NCBI GenBank assembly: GCA_019753125.1
Contig: JAIELH010000003.1
Span: forward strand, 22,087 to 86,086
Source of the DNA: Gallionellaceae bacterium
GTDB lineage: Bacteria > Pseudomonadota > Gammaproteobacteria > Burkholderiales > Gallionellaceae
Direction of reading: 5' to 3'
Length of the DNA stretch: 64,000 nt
The position numbers and the translations under genes were made by a program. Below the pieces are notes generated by a model. That model searched no databases. It was not told the origin of the DNA and saw nothing but the letters and a program-made list of their open reading frames with translations. Below, piece after piece: positions 13,259-24,439 of this stretch (the stretch's first letter is position 1; each line of letters opens with the position of its first letter).

Positions 13259-13339
13259 ATCAGATAGGGCGGAAGCCCCGCAGTGGCGTTCCGCTGGCTG
13301 TTCGAGCAAGGCGATTGCCATCGCCGCGCCCCATCAAAC

Positions 13340-13914
13340 CTATGGCTTCATCAGGGAAAAGCGCGCGACCCCCGCCGATAGCCCCCCAATCAAGAAGCCA
13401 GCAAATATGTCCGCCGGGAAATGCGCGCCGACTGCGATGCGTGACCAACCCACCCATACCAGCCACGCCGCCAAGAGTGCTCGAAAGCGGCGTGCTACAA
13501 GCGGCCACAGGGTTACGGCTACCAGCATGCTGTAGGCCGCATGTCCGCTCGGAAAGCTGTACTGCAACTCCGGTTTGCCAATGATCCGTACCATACCGTG
13601 TAGTGTTACCACAGGCCGAGGGAAATCTACGAGCAGCTTCAATAATGCGACTGCAAGCCATGTCCATGCAAACCCAAGCGCGAAGCGTTGTGCCTGAGTT
13701 CGTACCACTAATGCCGACGTTTCCGGTTGGGTCGCTGCATTCAGGCGCCAAGACCAAAATAACAGCGCAGTCAGCAAGAATGGCCCGCCCCAGTAACTGC
13801 CGAGTGTGCTACCTACTTGGGCAAGAGGCGCAAGCCAATCCGGGGTGGCGTGGTTAATCGCTTCGAACCACGCCACGTTCAGGCCGTTCCAATCGTAGAA
13901 GAGTTGCTTGAATG

Positions 13915-13918
<4 letters not shown>
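13340..13918 (-). CDS. PAP2-family membrane phosphatase (PbrB-like)
   Basis: Inner-membrane phosphatase of the PAP2/undecaprenyl-pyrophosphate-phosphatase type. The 192-aa product has several membrane helices and the three PAP2 signature blocks: KLLVDFPRP, SFPSGHAAYS (catalytic His) and SRIAVGAHFPADIFAG. The ATG overlaps the stop of the upstream P-type ATPase by 4 nt, so the two are translationally coupled. In the Cupriavidus pbr lead-resistance operon, a PAP2 phosphatase (PbrB) works with the ATPase PbrA by releasing phosphate that precipitates exported Pb(II). This neighbourhood points to that role, though a general phospholipid or undecaprenyl phosphatase cannot be excluded. Confidence 0.85.
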
Positions 13919-16317
<2,399 letters not shown>

Positions 16318-16347
16318 GTTCGATTCCCAATGTTGACTCTGTTTATT

Positions 16348-16378
16348 ATTTAACAACCTGTAGTCACTACAGAGTCAA
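16348..16378 (-). promoter_or_regulatory. MerR-family metal-responsive promoter
   Basis: On the minus strand TTGACT (16373-16378) and TTAAAT (16348-16353) are separated by 19 bp, the overlong spacer diagnostic of MerR-activated promoters. The spacer contains the dyad CTGTAGTGACTACAG, the operator seen at cad/pbr promoters. It drives the P-type ATPase operon and is bound by the product of the divergent gene at 16431. Confidence 0.9.
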
Positions 16379-16430
16379 GCAGTTAAAATGCTGGCAACAG
16401 CATCCACACCTGCCCATCAGGGCGAGCGAT

Positions 16431-16892
16431 ATGAGAATCGGCGAACTGGCAAAAACCACCGGCATACAGGTAGAGACCATCCGCTACTACGAGCGAGAAG
16501 GGTTGCTGGTCTCGCCCGCGCGTACCGAGGGCAACTTCCGCATTTATGCAGAAGCGCACGCCAAACGGCTATCGTTCATCCGCCATTGCCGGTCTCTGGA
16601 CATGACGCTGGACGAGATTCGGGAGCTGCTGCGCTTCAAGGACGCACCCGCCGAAAACTGCGGCGACGTGAACACATTGCTGGACACGCATATCGGCCAT
16701 GTGGCTGCACGCATCCGCGAACTTCGCGCGCTGGAGAAACAGCTCAAGAGCTTGCGCGAACGATGCCGCGAAGGGCGGGACGCAGCCCACTGCGGTATCC
16801 TGAACGAGTTGTCACAGCCTTCGTCTGGGCGCGACTACCGGGGCAGGCATGTGCGCGGTGTGCATGGCGGCGTCCGTGCTCGCAAAATCTAG
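16431..16892 (+). CDS. MerR-family Cd(II)/Pb(II)-responsive regulator (CadR/PbrR)
   Basis: The 153-aa MerR-type activator has an N-terminal winged helix (MRIGELAKTTGIQVETIRYYE), a long dimerisation helix, and a C-terminal metal site with cysteines at about residues 77, 112 and 119 (PAENCGDV, RERCREG, AAHCG), the CadR/PbrR spacing. It lies divergently from the P-type ATPase and shares the MerR promoter region. The last 20 residues are Arg/Gly-rich and lack the His-rich tail some CadR proteins carry. Confidence 0.9.
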   Translation: MRIGELAKTTGIQVETIRYYEREGLLVSPARTEGNFRIYAEAHAKRLSFIRHCRSLDMTLDEIRELLRFKDAPAENCGDVNTLLDTHIGHVAARIRELRALEKQLKSLRERCREGRDAAHCGILNELSQPSSGRDYRGRHVRGVHGGVRARKI

Positions 16893-17034
16893 GCAAGATC
16901 ACGGGCAAGCGTCACGCAAAAACTTAGCGCAAGTTTCTTGTGTTTTTCGGCCACCGAGTCGAAAGTCTTGCGCGAAAGCACATGGAGGTCGGTATCGAAA
17001 ATGCCCCTGCATCTGCGGAACGCATATCGCCTGC

Positions 17035-17130
17035 CCGCCGCGCTGCAAGGCCTGTTGCTGGACGGCGTTTATCCCGATCATCATCCTGTTTTTTTGTTCA
17101 TGGCGCTGGTGGAAGACAGTGGCTACAGGA
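17035..17130 (+). pseudogene. Decayed internal fragment of feoB
   Basis: The stretch containing CTGTTGCTGGACGGCGTTTA, then CCCGATCATCATCCTGTT, and GGAAGACAGTGGCTAC matches feoB at about 12278-12381 (peptide LLLDGV...PIIILF...MVEDSGY). Relative to feoB it lacks about 30 bp after the GVY codons and has a one-base loss in the T-rich stretch, breaking the frame. Nothing else of feoB is present. The copy is on the same strand, 4.7 kb downstream. Confidence 0.8.
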
Positions 17131-17201
17131 ATCTGTCCAGCACTTCCTGTTGGTGGATCGGCTGAATCGAAGAAGTTACAGGCGTAAATTGCCAAGAGTC
17201 T

Positions 17202-17452
17202 TCACGAGAAAAATTATTAAAGCCACTCCGAGACACATTGGCTGAGGCAATTGAATTAAATCGTGCCGATGCGCTGGAATCCGTCGGCGATAATTTTGAG
17301 GAGCTATCCATTGCCGTATGAAGCGGCGAGATTTACTGGCACATCTCACTACACATGGCTGCGAGTTGCCGGTTTTGAGGAGATCGTGCAGGCTTGCAAA
17401 ACGGCCGAAATTCATCACCAACATCACAGCCTCATCATGGATGATGATGTGA
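17202..17452 (+). pseudogene. Remnants of a hicB-hicA-like toxin-antitoxin pair
   Basis: The frame 17202-17321 encodes the C-terminus of a small protein (ETLAEAIELNRADALES-like, ending EELSIAV) with no start codon. Its TGA overlaps an ATG at 17318 that opens MKRRDLLAHLTTHGCEL, the N-terminal signature of HicA mRNA interferases. The HicA frame is lost right after the first 17 residues and ends at a 44-codon product. Order (antitoxin-like tail then toxin) and the 4-nt overlap fit a broken TA module. The first reading frame is only tentatively an antitoxin. Confidence 0.55.
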
Positions 17453-17498
17453 GCCTGAATGTTTCTTTTATTCGCCCCTGTTTGTTTCCAACCGGCCC

Positions 17499-18779
17499 TC
17501 AATTGATTTGCGCAACTTTCTGCCTGGATAACGCCGGGTTCTGCGCGAAGTAGCGTTTGACGCCGCCCAGGATCGCATTGGCCAGTTTCATCTGGTAATC
17601 CTCGTCGTTCAGGCGGCGCTCCTCGTTGGGATTGCTGATGAAGGCGGTCTCCACCAGTATTGACGGGATATCGGGCGACTTCAGCACCGCAAACCCGGCC
17701 TGCTCGACATGACCGCGATGCAGGTTGTTGATATCGCCCAGTTCGTTCAGCACATGCTTGGCGAGCTTCATGCTGTCGTTGATCGTGGCGGTCTGCGATA
17801 AATCGAGTAGCGTACGCGCCAGATAGGGGTCTTTTACCGCAATGTTCACGCCGCCGATCAGGTCGGCCTCATTTTCCTTCTTGGCCAGCCAGCGTGCCGC
17901 CGTGCTGGTCGCACCATGCTCGGATAGCGCAAACACCGACGAGCCGCGCGCATCCGGCTTGATGAAGGCGTCCGCATGGATCGAAATGAACAGATCTGCA
18001 TTGACCTTGCGCGCCTTGGTGACGCGGCCGATCAACGGGATGAAATAGTCGCCGTCGCGGATCAGCACACCGCGCATATTCGGCGTGCTGTCCACCAGCG
18101 CTTTTACCTTGTGCGCAATCGCCAGCGTGACATCTTTTTCGCGGGAACCCTGCCTGCCGCGCGCGCCCGGGTCTTCGCCGCCATGCCCCGCATCGATCGC
18201 AATGATCAGCGTGCGGGCGCGCAACTCGGGCAGATTGGATGCTATTGCGGCAGGCTTGGCTTTTTCCTCTGCGTGAGGTTCTTCCGTGGCCGGTCTTGCC
18301 GCCGCAGGTGCACTGGCGGCTTCCGGCGTGGATACCTTCGGTTCGAGCAGCGCCATCAGCGGGTCGGCTGCCTGGGCCGGGTACACGTCCAGTACCAGGC
18401 GATAGCCGTATTCGCCGATTGGTTTGAGAATAAACAACTGTGGCTTCACCGCGCTCTTCAAATCGAATACCAACCGCACCACACCGGGCTTGAAGCGCCC
18501 GATGCGCACGCTCCTGATATAGGGGTCGGCGCTGCCAATCTTGCCGGACAACTCTTTCAGCGCATCGCTGATCTCGACATCCTCCAGATCGATGACCAGG
18601 CGATCCGGGTTGTCGAGGGTAAACATCTTGTAGTTGATCGCCTGCCTGGATTCCAGCGTCAGGCGCGTGTAATCCTGCGCCGGCCAGGCGCGCGCCGAAC
18701 TGATCGCAATCGCGGCATGCGCCGCCGGCAGCCACGGCAGGAGCAGGGCAAATGCCATCGTGGCGAAGGTGCGGCTCAT
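17499..18779 (-). CDS. amiC: N-acetylmuramoyl-L-alanine amidase with AMIN domain
   Basis: Periplasmic peptidoglycan amidase for daughter-cell separation. The 426-aa product has a signal peptide (to AAHA, about residue 24), an AMIN domain targeting the septum (about 25-130), a Pro/Ala linker, and an Amidase_3 catalytic domain with zinc ligands in IAIDAGHGGEDPGARG, the later HADAF motif and catalytic Glu in LVETAFISNP. The ATG at 18779 overlaps the tsaE stop by 4 nt. The AmiC/AmiB class requires an activator, and a degenerate-LytM NlpD-type protein is encoded at 23501 in this window. Confidence 0.94.
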   Translation of the reverse strand: MSRTFATMAFALLLPWLPAAHAAIAISSARAWPAQDYTRLTLESRQAINYKMFTLDNPDRLVIDLEDVEISDALKELSGKIGSADPYIRSVRIGRFKPGVVRLVFDLKSAVKPQLFILKPIGEYGYRLVLDVYPAQAADPLMALLEPKVSTPEAASAPAAARPATEEPHAEEKAKPAAIASNLPELRARTLIIAIDAGHGGEDPGARGRQGSREKDVTLAIAHKVKALVDSTPNMRGVLIRDGDYFIPLIGRVTKARKVNADLFISIHADAFIKPDARGSSVFALSEHGATSTAARWLAKKENEADLIGGVNIAVKDPYLARTLLDLSQTATINDSMKLAKHVLNELGDINNLHRGHVEQAGFAVLKSPDIPSILVETAFISNPNEERRLNDEDYQMKLANAILGGVKRYFAQNPALSRQKVAQIN

Positions 18780-19372
18780 TCCTTGAGCAGCCTTATGCAT
18801 TGCCTGCCCGTTTCGGTATTGGCATGAAGCTCGATCTGGCGGCCATGCGCCAGAATGCTGAAAACGATTTCCAGATCGGCTGGCGGAGCCAGCTCCTGTG
18901 CCTTTTCCGGCCATTCGATAAGAAAGACATTGCGCCCGTCAAATTCGTCGCGGAATCCGGCTGACTCCCATTCTTCGGCGTCGTGCATACGATACAGGTC
19001 GAAATGCAGCAGGTTCAGTCCGCCGGCATGATAGGACTCGACCAGCGTATAGGTGGGACTTTTCACGCGCCCGGTGTGGCCCAGCGCATTTAATACGCCG
19101 CGCACGAACGTGGTTTTGCCCGCTCCCAGATCGCCGCGCAGATAAATCACGATGCCGGGTTTGAGCAGTGTGGCGAGGCGTTGCGCCAGTGCCAGGGTCG
19201 TATTTTCATCGGCTGCAAAAAATGCAAAATTCGCGCAGCGATCGTTCGTTCCCTCTCCCTTTGGGGGATAACCAGCGACTTGCCCGCTTGCGGGCTTAGT
19301 CGAATGGCTAGTAGTCCCATCAGGGTTAGGGTGGGGGACGGACATGGCAGTTTTCATTATCAGATTTGCCAT
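18776..19372 (-). CDS. tsaE: tRNA threonylcarbamoyladenosine synthesis ATPase TsaE, with repeat-derived N-terminus
   Basis: ATPase partner of TsaB/TsaD in making t6A37 on ANN-decoding tRNAs. The Walker A loop GDLGAGKTTFVRGVL is at about residues 79-93, with LVESYH and LIEWPEK blocks following. The whole is 198 aa; family members are usually near 150. The first 45 or so residues (region PHPNPDGTTSHST, then SGQVAGYPPKGEG) are encoded by an interspersed repeat also found in the MITE at 10433. No ATG, GTG or TTG exists in frame between that repeat and the ATPase core, so either the extension is translated or a CTG start is used. Stop overlaps amiC start. Confidence 0.88.
   Translation of the reverse strand: MANLIMKTAMSVPHPNPDGTTSHSTKPASGQVAGYPPKGEGTNDRCANFAFFAADENTTLALAQRLATLLKPGIVIYLRGDLGAGKTTFVRGVLNALGHTGRVKSPTYTLVESYHAGGLNLLHFDLYRMHDAEEWESAGFRDEFDGRNVFLIEWPEKAQELAPPADLEIVFSILAHGRQIELHANTETGRQCIRLLKE
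19268..19323 (+). repeat. Interspersed hairpin repeat, copy 2 (inside tsaE 5' end)
   Basis: ATAACCAGCGACTTG, hairpin CCCGC-TT-GCGGG, then GAATGGCTAGTAGT[C]CCATCAG, matching 10433-10494. It lies within the apparent N-terminal codons of tsaE. Confidence 0.6.
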
Positions 19373-19377
19373 GTCCG
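19339..19377 (+). repeat. 11-bp perfect inverted repeat at the tsaE-queG divergent start
   Basis: CGGACATGGCA at 19339-19349 is mirrored by TGCCATGTCCG at 19367-19377 with a 17-bp spacer. The tsaE start codon region lies in it. It may be an operator for the divergent pair or a hairpin at the tsaE 5' end; neither is shown. Confidence 0.5.
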
Positions 19378-19404
19378 CAGGCTGATTCGGCTATTATCGG
19401 TGCT

Positions 19405-20478
19405 ATGCAAAACATCCATCCTCAACAGGTTGACTACGACACGCTGGCAGCCCGCATCCGCAACTGGGCGCACGAGTTCGGCTTCCAGGCCGTCGGCATC
19501 AGCGACACCGATCTTTCTGGAGCAGAAAAAGGTCTGCTCGAATGGCTGGGGCAGGGGATGCACGGCGAGATGGATTATATGGCAAAACATGGCGTGAAAC
19601 GCAGCCGCCCGGCGGAGCTCCTGCCGGGCACATTGCGGATCATTTCGCTACGGATGAACTGCACGCCGCCGAATGCGCGCGATGGCTGGCAGGTGTTGCG
19701 GGATGGCGAGCGCGCCTTCATCTCGCGTTATGCGCTGGGGCGCGATTACCACAAGGTGTTGCGCAACCGCTTGGCGAAACTCGCCGAAAAGATCCGTGCC
19801 GAAACCGCCGAATTCAACGGGCGCGTATTTACCGACAGCGCGCCGGTCATGGAGGTGGAGCTGGCGCGCAAGGCCGGGATTGGCTGGCGCGGCAAGCATG
19901 CGTTGCTGCTATCGCGCGGGCACGGATCATGGTTTTTTCTCGGCGAAATCTATCTGAATCTGCCGCTGCCGGTCGACAAGCCGCAACAAGGCCATTGTGG
20001 GAGCTGCACGCGCTGTATCGAGGTATGCCCGACCCGGGCCATTATCGCGCCATATCGCCTCGATGCGCGCCGCTGCATTTCCTATCTGACGATCGAGTTC
20101 AAGGGCAGCATCCCGATGGAGTTCCGCCCACTGATCGGCAACCGCATCTACGGCTGCGACGACTGCCAGATGGTCTGCCCGTGGAACAGCTTTGCGCAGG
20201 CCAGCGTCGAGCCGGATTTTGCCGTGCGCCACCGGCTGGATGATGCCGGGTTGGTCGAATTGTTCGCGTGGGATGAGGATCAGTTCAACAGCAAGCTGGC
20301 AGGCAGCGCGATCTACCGGATCGGCCACGAACAATGGTTGCGCAACATCGCCGTTGCGCTGGGAAATGCGCCTCGCAGCGAGGCAGTGATTGCGGCATTG
20401 AAGTCGCGTGCCGATCACCCGTCCGGACTGGTGCGCGAACATGTAGCTTGGGCGCTGGCACGGCACGCCGGTCAATAA
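19405..20478 (+). CDS. queG: Epoxyqueuosine reductase
   Basis: Cobalamin- and Fe-S-dependent enzyme for the last step of queuosine synthesis on tRNA. The 357-aa product has an N-terminal cobalamin-binding region (HEFGFQAVGISDTDL, then MDYMAKHG), two 4Fe-4S motifs CGSCTRCIEVCPTRA and CDDCQMVCPWN (about residues 192 and 248), and a C-terminal HEAT-like tail. The ATG at 19405 was chosen over an upstream alternative start because it leaves the 11-bp inverted repeat non-coding. Divergent from tsaE. Confidence 0.94.
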   Translation: MQNIHPQQVDYDTLAARIRNWAHEFGFQAVGISDTDLSGAEKGLLEWLGQGMHGEMDYMAKHGVKRSRPAELLPGTLRIISLRMNCTPPNARDGWQVLRDGERAFISRYALGRDYHKVLRNRLAKLAEKIRAETAEFNGRVFTDSAPVMEVELARKAGIGWRGKHALLLSRGHGSWFFLGEIYLNLPLPVDKPQQGHCGSCTRCIEVCPTRAIIAPYRLDARRCISYLTIEFKGSIPMEFRPLIGNRIYGCDDCQMVCPWNSFAQASVEPDFAVRHRLDDAGLVELFAWDEDQFNSKLAGSAIYRIGHEQWLRNIAVALGNAPRSEAVIAALKSRADHPSGLVREHVAWALARHAGQ

Positions 20479-20486
20479 ACAAACAG

Positions 20487-20522
20487 CCCACGTAGGATGG
20501 GTTGAGCAACGCGATACCCATC
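20487..20522 (+). repeat. 36-bp inverted repeat, left copy, flanking RayT
   Basis: Begins CCCACGTAGGATGGGTTGAG and ends GATACCCATC. It is an exact reverse complement of 21078-21113. The transposase stop codon lies in its last bases. Confidence 0.9.
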
Positions 20523-21063
20523 AATCAAAATTCCGCCGTTCACCACAATCCAATTCAACGCTCGAATCACCCGCCCAATTTATTGGCAAAACACCTGTCT
20601 GCACGTAACGATGAAATGATGAATGCGGCCAATCGGCCACACGTGTCACCAAGCCGTGTTTGGCCGGATTGATGTGGATGTAATCGACATGCTGGGCAAA
20701 ATCCGCCTCATCGCGTATGAGATGTTCCCAATATCGCCGCTGCCATATACCACGCTCACCTTTGTTTTGCCGGCTATCAGAGCGGCGCTCGCCATGTGGT
20801 AAGCCGCGCGAAAAAACTGTTTTTATCAATCGCCAGCGTAGCGCAAAATCATTGTCGCCATCAGGTAATGTCCAGATGGCGTGCATATGTTCTGGCAATA
20901 CCACAATGGCATTGACGATAAAAGGATGCCGCTCACGGGTATATTCAAAAGCGCTACGCAATAACGCAATGTGCTCGGTCAGCAAAGATAGTGAGCGATC
21001 AGCAAGGTTCAACGTAAAGAAGTAGCTGGCTCCATCAATGCGGCTGCGGCGATAGTTTGTCAT
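20521..21063 (-). CDS. REP-associated tyrosine transposase (RayT, Y1_Tnp)
   Basis: HUH-type single-strand transposase related to IS200/IS605 enzymes, thought to mobilise or be tied to REP repeats. The 180-aa product starts MTNYRRSRIDGASYFFTL. The HUH motif appears as PEHMHAIW (about residue 66) and the catalytic Tyr region as HVDYIHINPAKHGL. Perfect 36-bp inverted repeats flank it on both sides, as expected for RAYT/REP units. The start at 21063 matches the family N-terminus; an upstream extension would run through the repeat. Confidence 0.92.
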   Translation of the reverse strand: MTNYRRSRIDGASYFFTLNLADRSLSLLTEHIALLRSAFEYTRERHPFIVNAIVVLPEHMHAIWTLPDGDNDFALRWRLIKTVFSRGLPHGERRSDSRQNKGERGIWQRRYWEHLIRDEADFAQHVDYIHINPAKHGLVTRVADWPHSSFHRYVQTGVLPINWAGDSSVELDCGERRNFD

Positions 21064-21077
21064 GTCTGCATAATAGC

Positions 21078-21113
21078 GATGGGTATCGCGTTGCTCAACC
21101 CATCCTACGTGGG
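21078..21113 (-). repeat. 36-bp inverted repeat, right copy, flanking RayT
   Basis: Exact reverse complement of 20487-20522, located 14 bp upstream of the transposase start codon. Confidence 0.9.
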
Positions 21114-21131
21114 CTAATGGATTAGCCGGGT

Positions 21132-21950
21132 TTAATAAACAAACCGTTCGCGCAATTCTTCCAGATTCAGCTCGCACAAAATCTGCTCCAGCCGTTCCCG
21201 TGCATTTTTTCTCGGCGCGTCCTTGTAGCTCGCGATAATCAGTTCATTTTTCATCGAGTGTTCCCATCCGACCAATTCGGTCGCCGTCACCTGGTAGCCG
21301 TGCGCTTCGAGCAGCAGGCAGCGCAGCACGTTGGTCAGGTGGCTGCCGAATTCGCGGGTGTGGATCGGATGCCGCCAGATTTCGGAGAGCGGCGTCTTGC
21401 CGAACGACTGGTTCTTGTGTTTGTTCAACATTGCCGCAACTTCGGCCTGGCAGCATGGCGCCAGCACGATGAATCTGGCCTGTTTGTGCAGCGCGAACCT
21501 GATCGCATCGTCGGTGGCGGTATTGCAGGCGTGCAGCGCGGTGACGATGTCGATCTGGCCGGGCAGTTGCGGCGAGTTGATCGATTCTTCGACCGACAGA
21601 TTCAGGAATGTCATGCGTTTAAAGCCGAGTCTTTCGGCCAGTTCGCGTGATTTGTCGACCAGCGCCTCGCGGGTTTCGATACCGTATATATGGCCGGAGG
21701 CGCGTGCTTTCAGGAACAGATCGTAGAGTATGAAACCCAGGTAGGATTTGCCGGCGCCGTGATCCACCAGTGCCAGGTCCGGTTTTTCCGCGAACACCTC
21801 TTCAAGCAGCGGCTCGATGAAACGAAACAGGTGATACACCTGCTTCAATTTGCGCCGGCTATCCTGGTTGAGTTTGCCGTCGCGCGTCAGGATATGCAGC
21901 TCCTTGAGCAGTTCGACGGATTGATTCGGATTGATTTCGGGAGTGGTCAT
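21132..21950 (-). CDS. Class I SAM-dependent methyltransferase (Methyltransf_32-like)
   Basis: The 272-aa cytosolic protein has a methyltransferase motif I variant DHGAGKSYLGFILYDL (about residues 63-78), an acidic loop YGIETREALV, ALHACNTATD (about 140) and LAPCCQAEV, blocks shared with the Methyltransf_32 family of predicted RNA or protein methylases. The substrate is unknown. It is divergent from surE. Its stop is only 19 bp from the right RayT repeat, so the RayT unit has landed just behind it. Confidence 0.8.
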   Translation of the reverse strand: MTTPEINPNQSVELLKELHILTRDGKLNQDSRRKLKQVYHLFRFIEPLLEEVFAEKPDLALVDHGAGKSYLGFILYDLFLKARASGHIYGIETREALVDKSRELAERLGFKRMTFLNLSVEESINSPQLPGQIDIVTALHACNTATDDAIRFALHKQARFIVLAPCCQAEVAAMLNKHKNQSFGKTPLSEIWRHPIHTREFGSHLTNVLRCLLLEAHGYQVTATELVGWEHSMKNELIIASYKDAPRKNARERLEQILCELNLEELRERFVY

Positions 21951-22104
21951 GTCGGGTCGTAAAAGCGGTGAATCGGCTTATTCTACAGCGGCCGGCAGTC
22001 AAAAATGACTTTAATCTCGCAAAGATTTTGCATATACTCCGGGGCGGATTTTTTTCAACCCCCGGCTTTGCAGCAGTTGCCAATATTCTATTCGTAACCC
22101 ACCG

Positions 22105-22851
22105 ATGCGCATCCTGATCAGCAATGACGACGGCTATTTTTCGCCCGGCTTGGCGTGCCTGGCCGAACATCTTTCCAAAGTAGCGGAGATCACCGTCGTG
22201 GCTCCGGAACGGGATCGCAGCGGTGCGAGCAATTCGCTGACGCTGGATCGCCCGCTCAGGCTGCGCCAGGCCGCCAACGGTTTCTATTACGTCAACGGCA
22301 CGCCGACCGACTGCGTGCATCTGGCGGTTACCGGGATGCTGGAACAGCAGCCGGATATGGTGGTGTCCGGCATCAATGCCGGGGCCAACATGGGCGATGA
22401 CACGATTTATTCCGGGACGGTCGCCGCCGCCACGGAAGGATTTCTGCTGGGCATTCCGGCGATTGCCGTTTCGCTGGTCGGCAACAAGTTCGCCTGCTAC
22501 GAGACTGCCGCCAGGGTCGCCACCGGACTGGTGCAACGCTTCGCCCGGCAGACCCACAGCATGCCCTGGCTGCTCAACGTGAACGTGCCGGATGTGCCTT
22601 ACGATCAACTCCGGGGCATCGAGGTGACGCGTCTCGGCAAGCGCCACAAGGCCGAGCCGGTCGTGAAGGCCAGCAACCCGCACGGCGATACCGTGTATTG
22701 GGTCGGCGCGGCGGGCAAGGCGCAGGACGCGGGGGAGGGCACCGATTTTCATGCGCTGGCGCAGCAGCGTGCCTCGCTGACGCCGCTGCAAATCGATCTC
22801 ACCCAGTACAGCCAGCTCGACGCCGTGCGGGGATGGCTGGAAATACCGTGA
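22105..22851 (+). CDS. surE: 5'/3'-nucleotidase SurE
   Basis: Metal-dependent nucleoside monophosphate phosphatase linked to stationary-phase survival. The 248-aa product has the N-terminal metal motif [29 protein letters not shown], and the [20 protein letters not shown] block. It heads the surE-pcm-nlpD run; its TGA overlaps a GTG start of pcm. Confidence 0.96.
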   Translation: MRILISNDDGYFSPGLACLAEHLSKVAEITVVAPERDRSGASNSLTLDRPLRLRQAANGFYYVNGTPTDCVHLAVTGMLEQQPDMVVSGINAGANMGDDTIYSGTVAAATEGFLLGIPAIAVSLVGNKFACYETAARVATGLVQRFARQTHSMPWLLNVNVPDVPYDQLRGIEVTRLGKRHKAEPVVKASNPHGDTVYWVGAAGKAQDAGEGTDFHALAQQRASLTPLQIDLTQYSQLDAVRGWLEIP

Positions 22852-23504
22852 GCACTGCACATAAAGGCATCGGCATGACTTCGCAGCGCACCCGCGCGCG
22901 CATGGTTGAACGCCTGCGCGAGCAGGGCATCAGGGACGAGGTGGTGCTTGCGGCAATGTTCGAAACACCGCGCCATCTGTTCGTCGACGAAGCATTGGCG
23001 AGCCGCGCCTACGACGATGTGTCGCTGCCGATCAATTTCAACCAGACCATCTCCCAGCCCTACATCGTGGCGCGCATGATCGAAGTGTTGCGTGCCGGTA
23101 ACCCGCTTGGCCGTGTGCTGGAAATCGGCACCGGTTGCGGCTACCAGGCCGCAGTGCTGGCGCATGTGGCGAAAGAGGTCTATACGATGGAGCGCATCCA
23201 GCCCCTGTACGAACGCGCCAGGAAACAATTGCGCGACCTGAAGCTGCGCAATGTCAGCGTGCGTTACGCGGACGGCAGCGCCGGCCTGCCCGAGGCCGCG
23301 CCGTTCGACGGCATCATCATGGCTGCCGCCGCGCCGACGCTGTCGGCGGCATTGCGGGAGCAGCTTGCGGTCGGTGGTAGAATGGTGTTGCCGGTCGGGA
23401 TGCAGGAGCAATGGCTGTATCTGGTCGAGCGCGAAGCGGGTGGATTCCGCGAAACCCGGCTGGAACCGGTCAAATTCGTTCCGTTATTGATGGGAAAAGG
23501 ATGA
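22848..23504 (+). CDS. pcm: Protein-L-isoaspartate O-methyltransferase
   Basis: Repairs isoaspartyl residues in aged proteins. The 218-aa product from the GTG at 22848 (GTGA overlap with surE) reaches a typical [14 protein letters not shown]-terminus. An ATG at 22875 with AAAGG upstream is an alternative giving 209 aa. SAM motif I is [16 protein letters not shown], and the family's [15 protein letters not shown] substrate loop is intact. Its stop overlaps the nlpD ATG. Confidence 0.94.
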   Translation: MSTAHKGIGMTSQRTRARMVERLREQGIRDEVVLAAMFETPRHLFVDEALASRAYDDVSLPINFNQTISQPYIVARMIEVLRAGNPLGRVLEIGTGCGYQAAVLAHVAKEVYTMERIQPLYERARKQLRDLKLRNVSVRYADGSAGLPEAAPFDGIIMAAAAPTLSAALREQLAVGGRMVLPVGMQEQWLYLVEREAGGFRETRLEPVKFVPLLMGKG

Positions 23505-24439
23505 ACAGGTATTTTGTATTGCTGCTGGTTGGCATCGTGTTGGCGGGTTGCTCTTCGAGCGGACATCATGCGCCGGTCGCCGAGCACAGTGATTCCGCCA
23601 GGAAGAACGTTGCCGTGGCAAAAGTTTCTTCAGCCGATACGGCACGCAAAAAAGGCACGCATGAAAAAGATTGGCGCCCGCAGGTGTATGTCGTGCAAAA
23701 GGGCGATACGCTGTTCAGCATCGCATTCAATCACGGCCTCGATTACCACGAGCTGGCCGAATTGAACGGCATCAAAAATCCCGGTGCAATTTCTATCGGC
23801 CAGCAAATCCGCCTGCTTCCCGCAGGGGCGGCGCCTGCTGCAAGTCCTGCCCTGATTGAGAGCAAGTCGATCGAGTCGCTGGTGAAAGAGCAGCCCAAAG
23901 TGGTCAAATATCCTTATAGCGATGTGGCGCTGGCGCAGATCGACAAGGTTCAGGAACCGGCCAAATCCGATGCTGCAACACTTGCCAAGACAGAGAGCAT
24001 AACCAAATCAGAAGCCAAACCGGATAGCGCGGCAAGTAATGCCGAAGATGACGGCGAAGCGGATGCGCTGGAGTGGAGTATGCCCACCAAGGGCAAGGTG
24101 CTGGCCGAGTTCTCCGAATCGGCCAACCGCAAGGGCATCGATATCGGCGGCAAGCTCGGCCAGCCGATCATCGCCAGCGCGCCGGGCAAGGTGGTGTACA
24201 GCGGCACCGGCCTGCGCGGTTACGGCAAGCTGGTCATCATCAAGCACAACAAAACCTACCTCAGCGCTTACGCGCACAACGATCAGGTGCTGGTGAAAGA
24301 AGGGCAGAGCGTCACGCGCGGGCAGAAAATCGCCGAGATGGGCAACACCGACGCCGATCAGGTCAAGCTGCATTTCGAGGTGCGCCGCTTGGGCAAGCCG
24401 GTGGATCCCGCAAAATACCTGCCACTCGATAAATCTTGA
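23501..24439 (+). CDS. nlpD: NlpD-type LysM/degenerate M23 lipoprotein (amidase activator)
   Basis: The 312-aa product has a lipoprotein signal (lipobox LAGC, residues 14-17), a LysM domain (about 62-107, [18 protein letters not shown]) and a C-terminal M23/LytM domain (about 195-307). The zinc ligands are lost: the first motif reads NRKGID where active enzymes have HxxxD, and the HxH motif reads KLHFEV. Such degenerate LytM proteins do not cut peptidoglycan but activate AmiC-type amidases at the septum. An AmiC is encoded at 17499. It follows pcm with a 4-nt overlap. rpoS, usually next, is absent. Confidence 0.92.
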   Translation: MNRYFVLLLVGIVLAGCSSSGHHAPVAEHSDSARKNVAVAKVSSADTARKKGTHEKDWRPQVYVVQKGDTLFSIAFNHGLDYHELAELNGIKNPGAISIGQQIRLLPAGAAPAASPALIESKSIESLVKEQPKVVKYPYSDVALAQIDKVQEPAKSDAATLAKTESITKSEAKPDSAASNAEDDGEADALEWSMPTKGKVLAEFSESANRKGIDIGGKLGQPIIASAPGKVVYSGTGLRGYGKLVIIKHNKTYLSAYAHNDQVLVKEGQSVTRGQKIAEMGNTDADQVKLHFEVRRLGKPVDPAKYLPLDKS

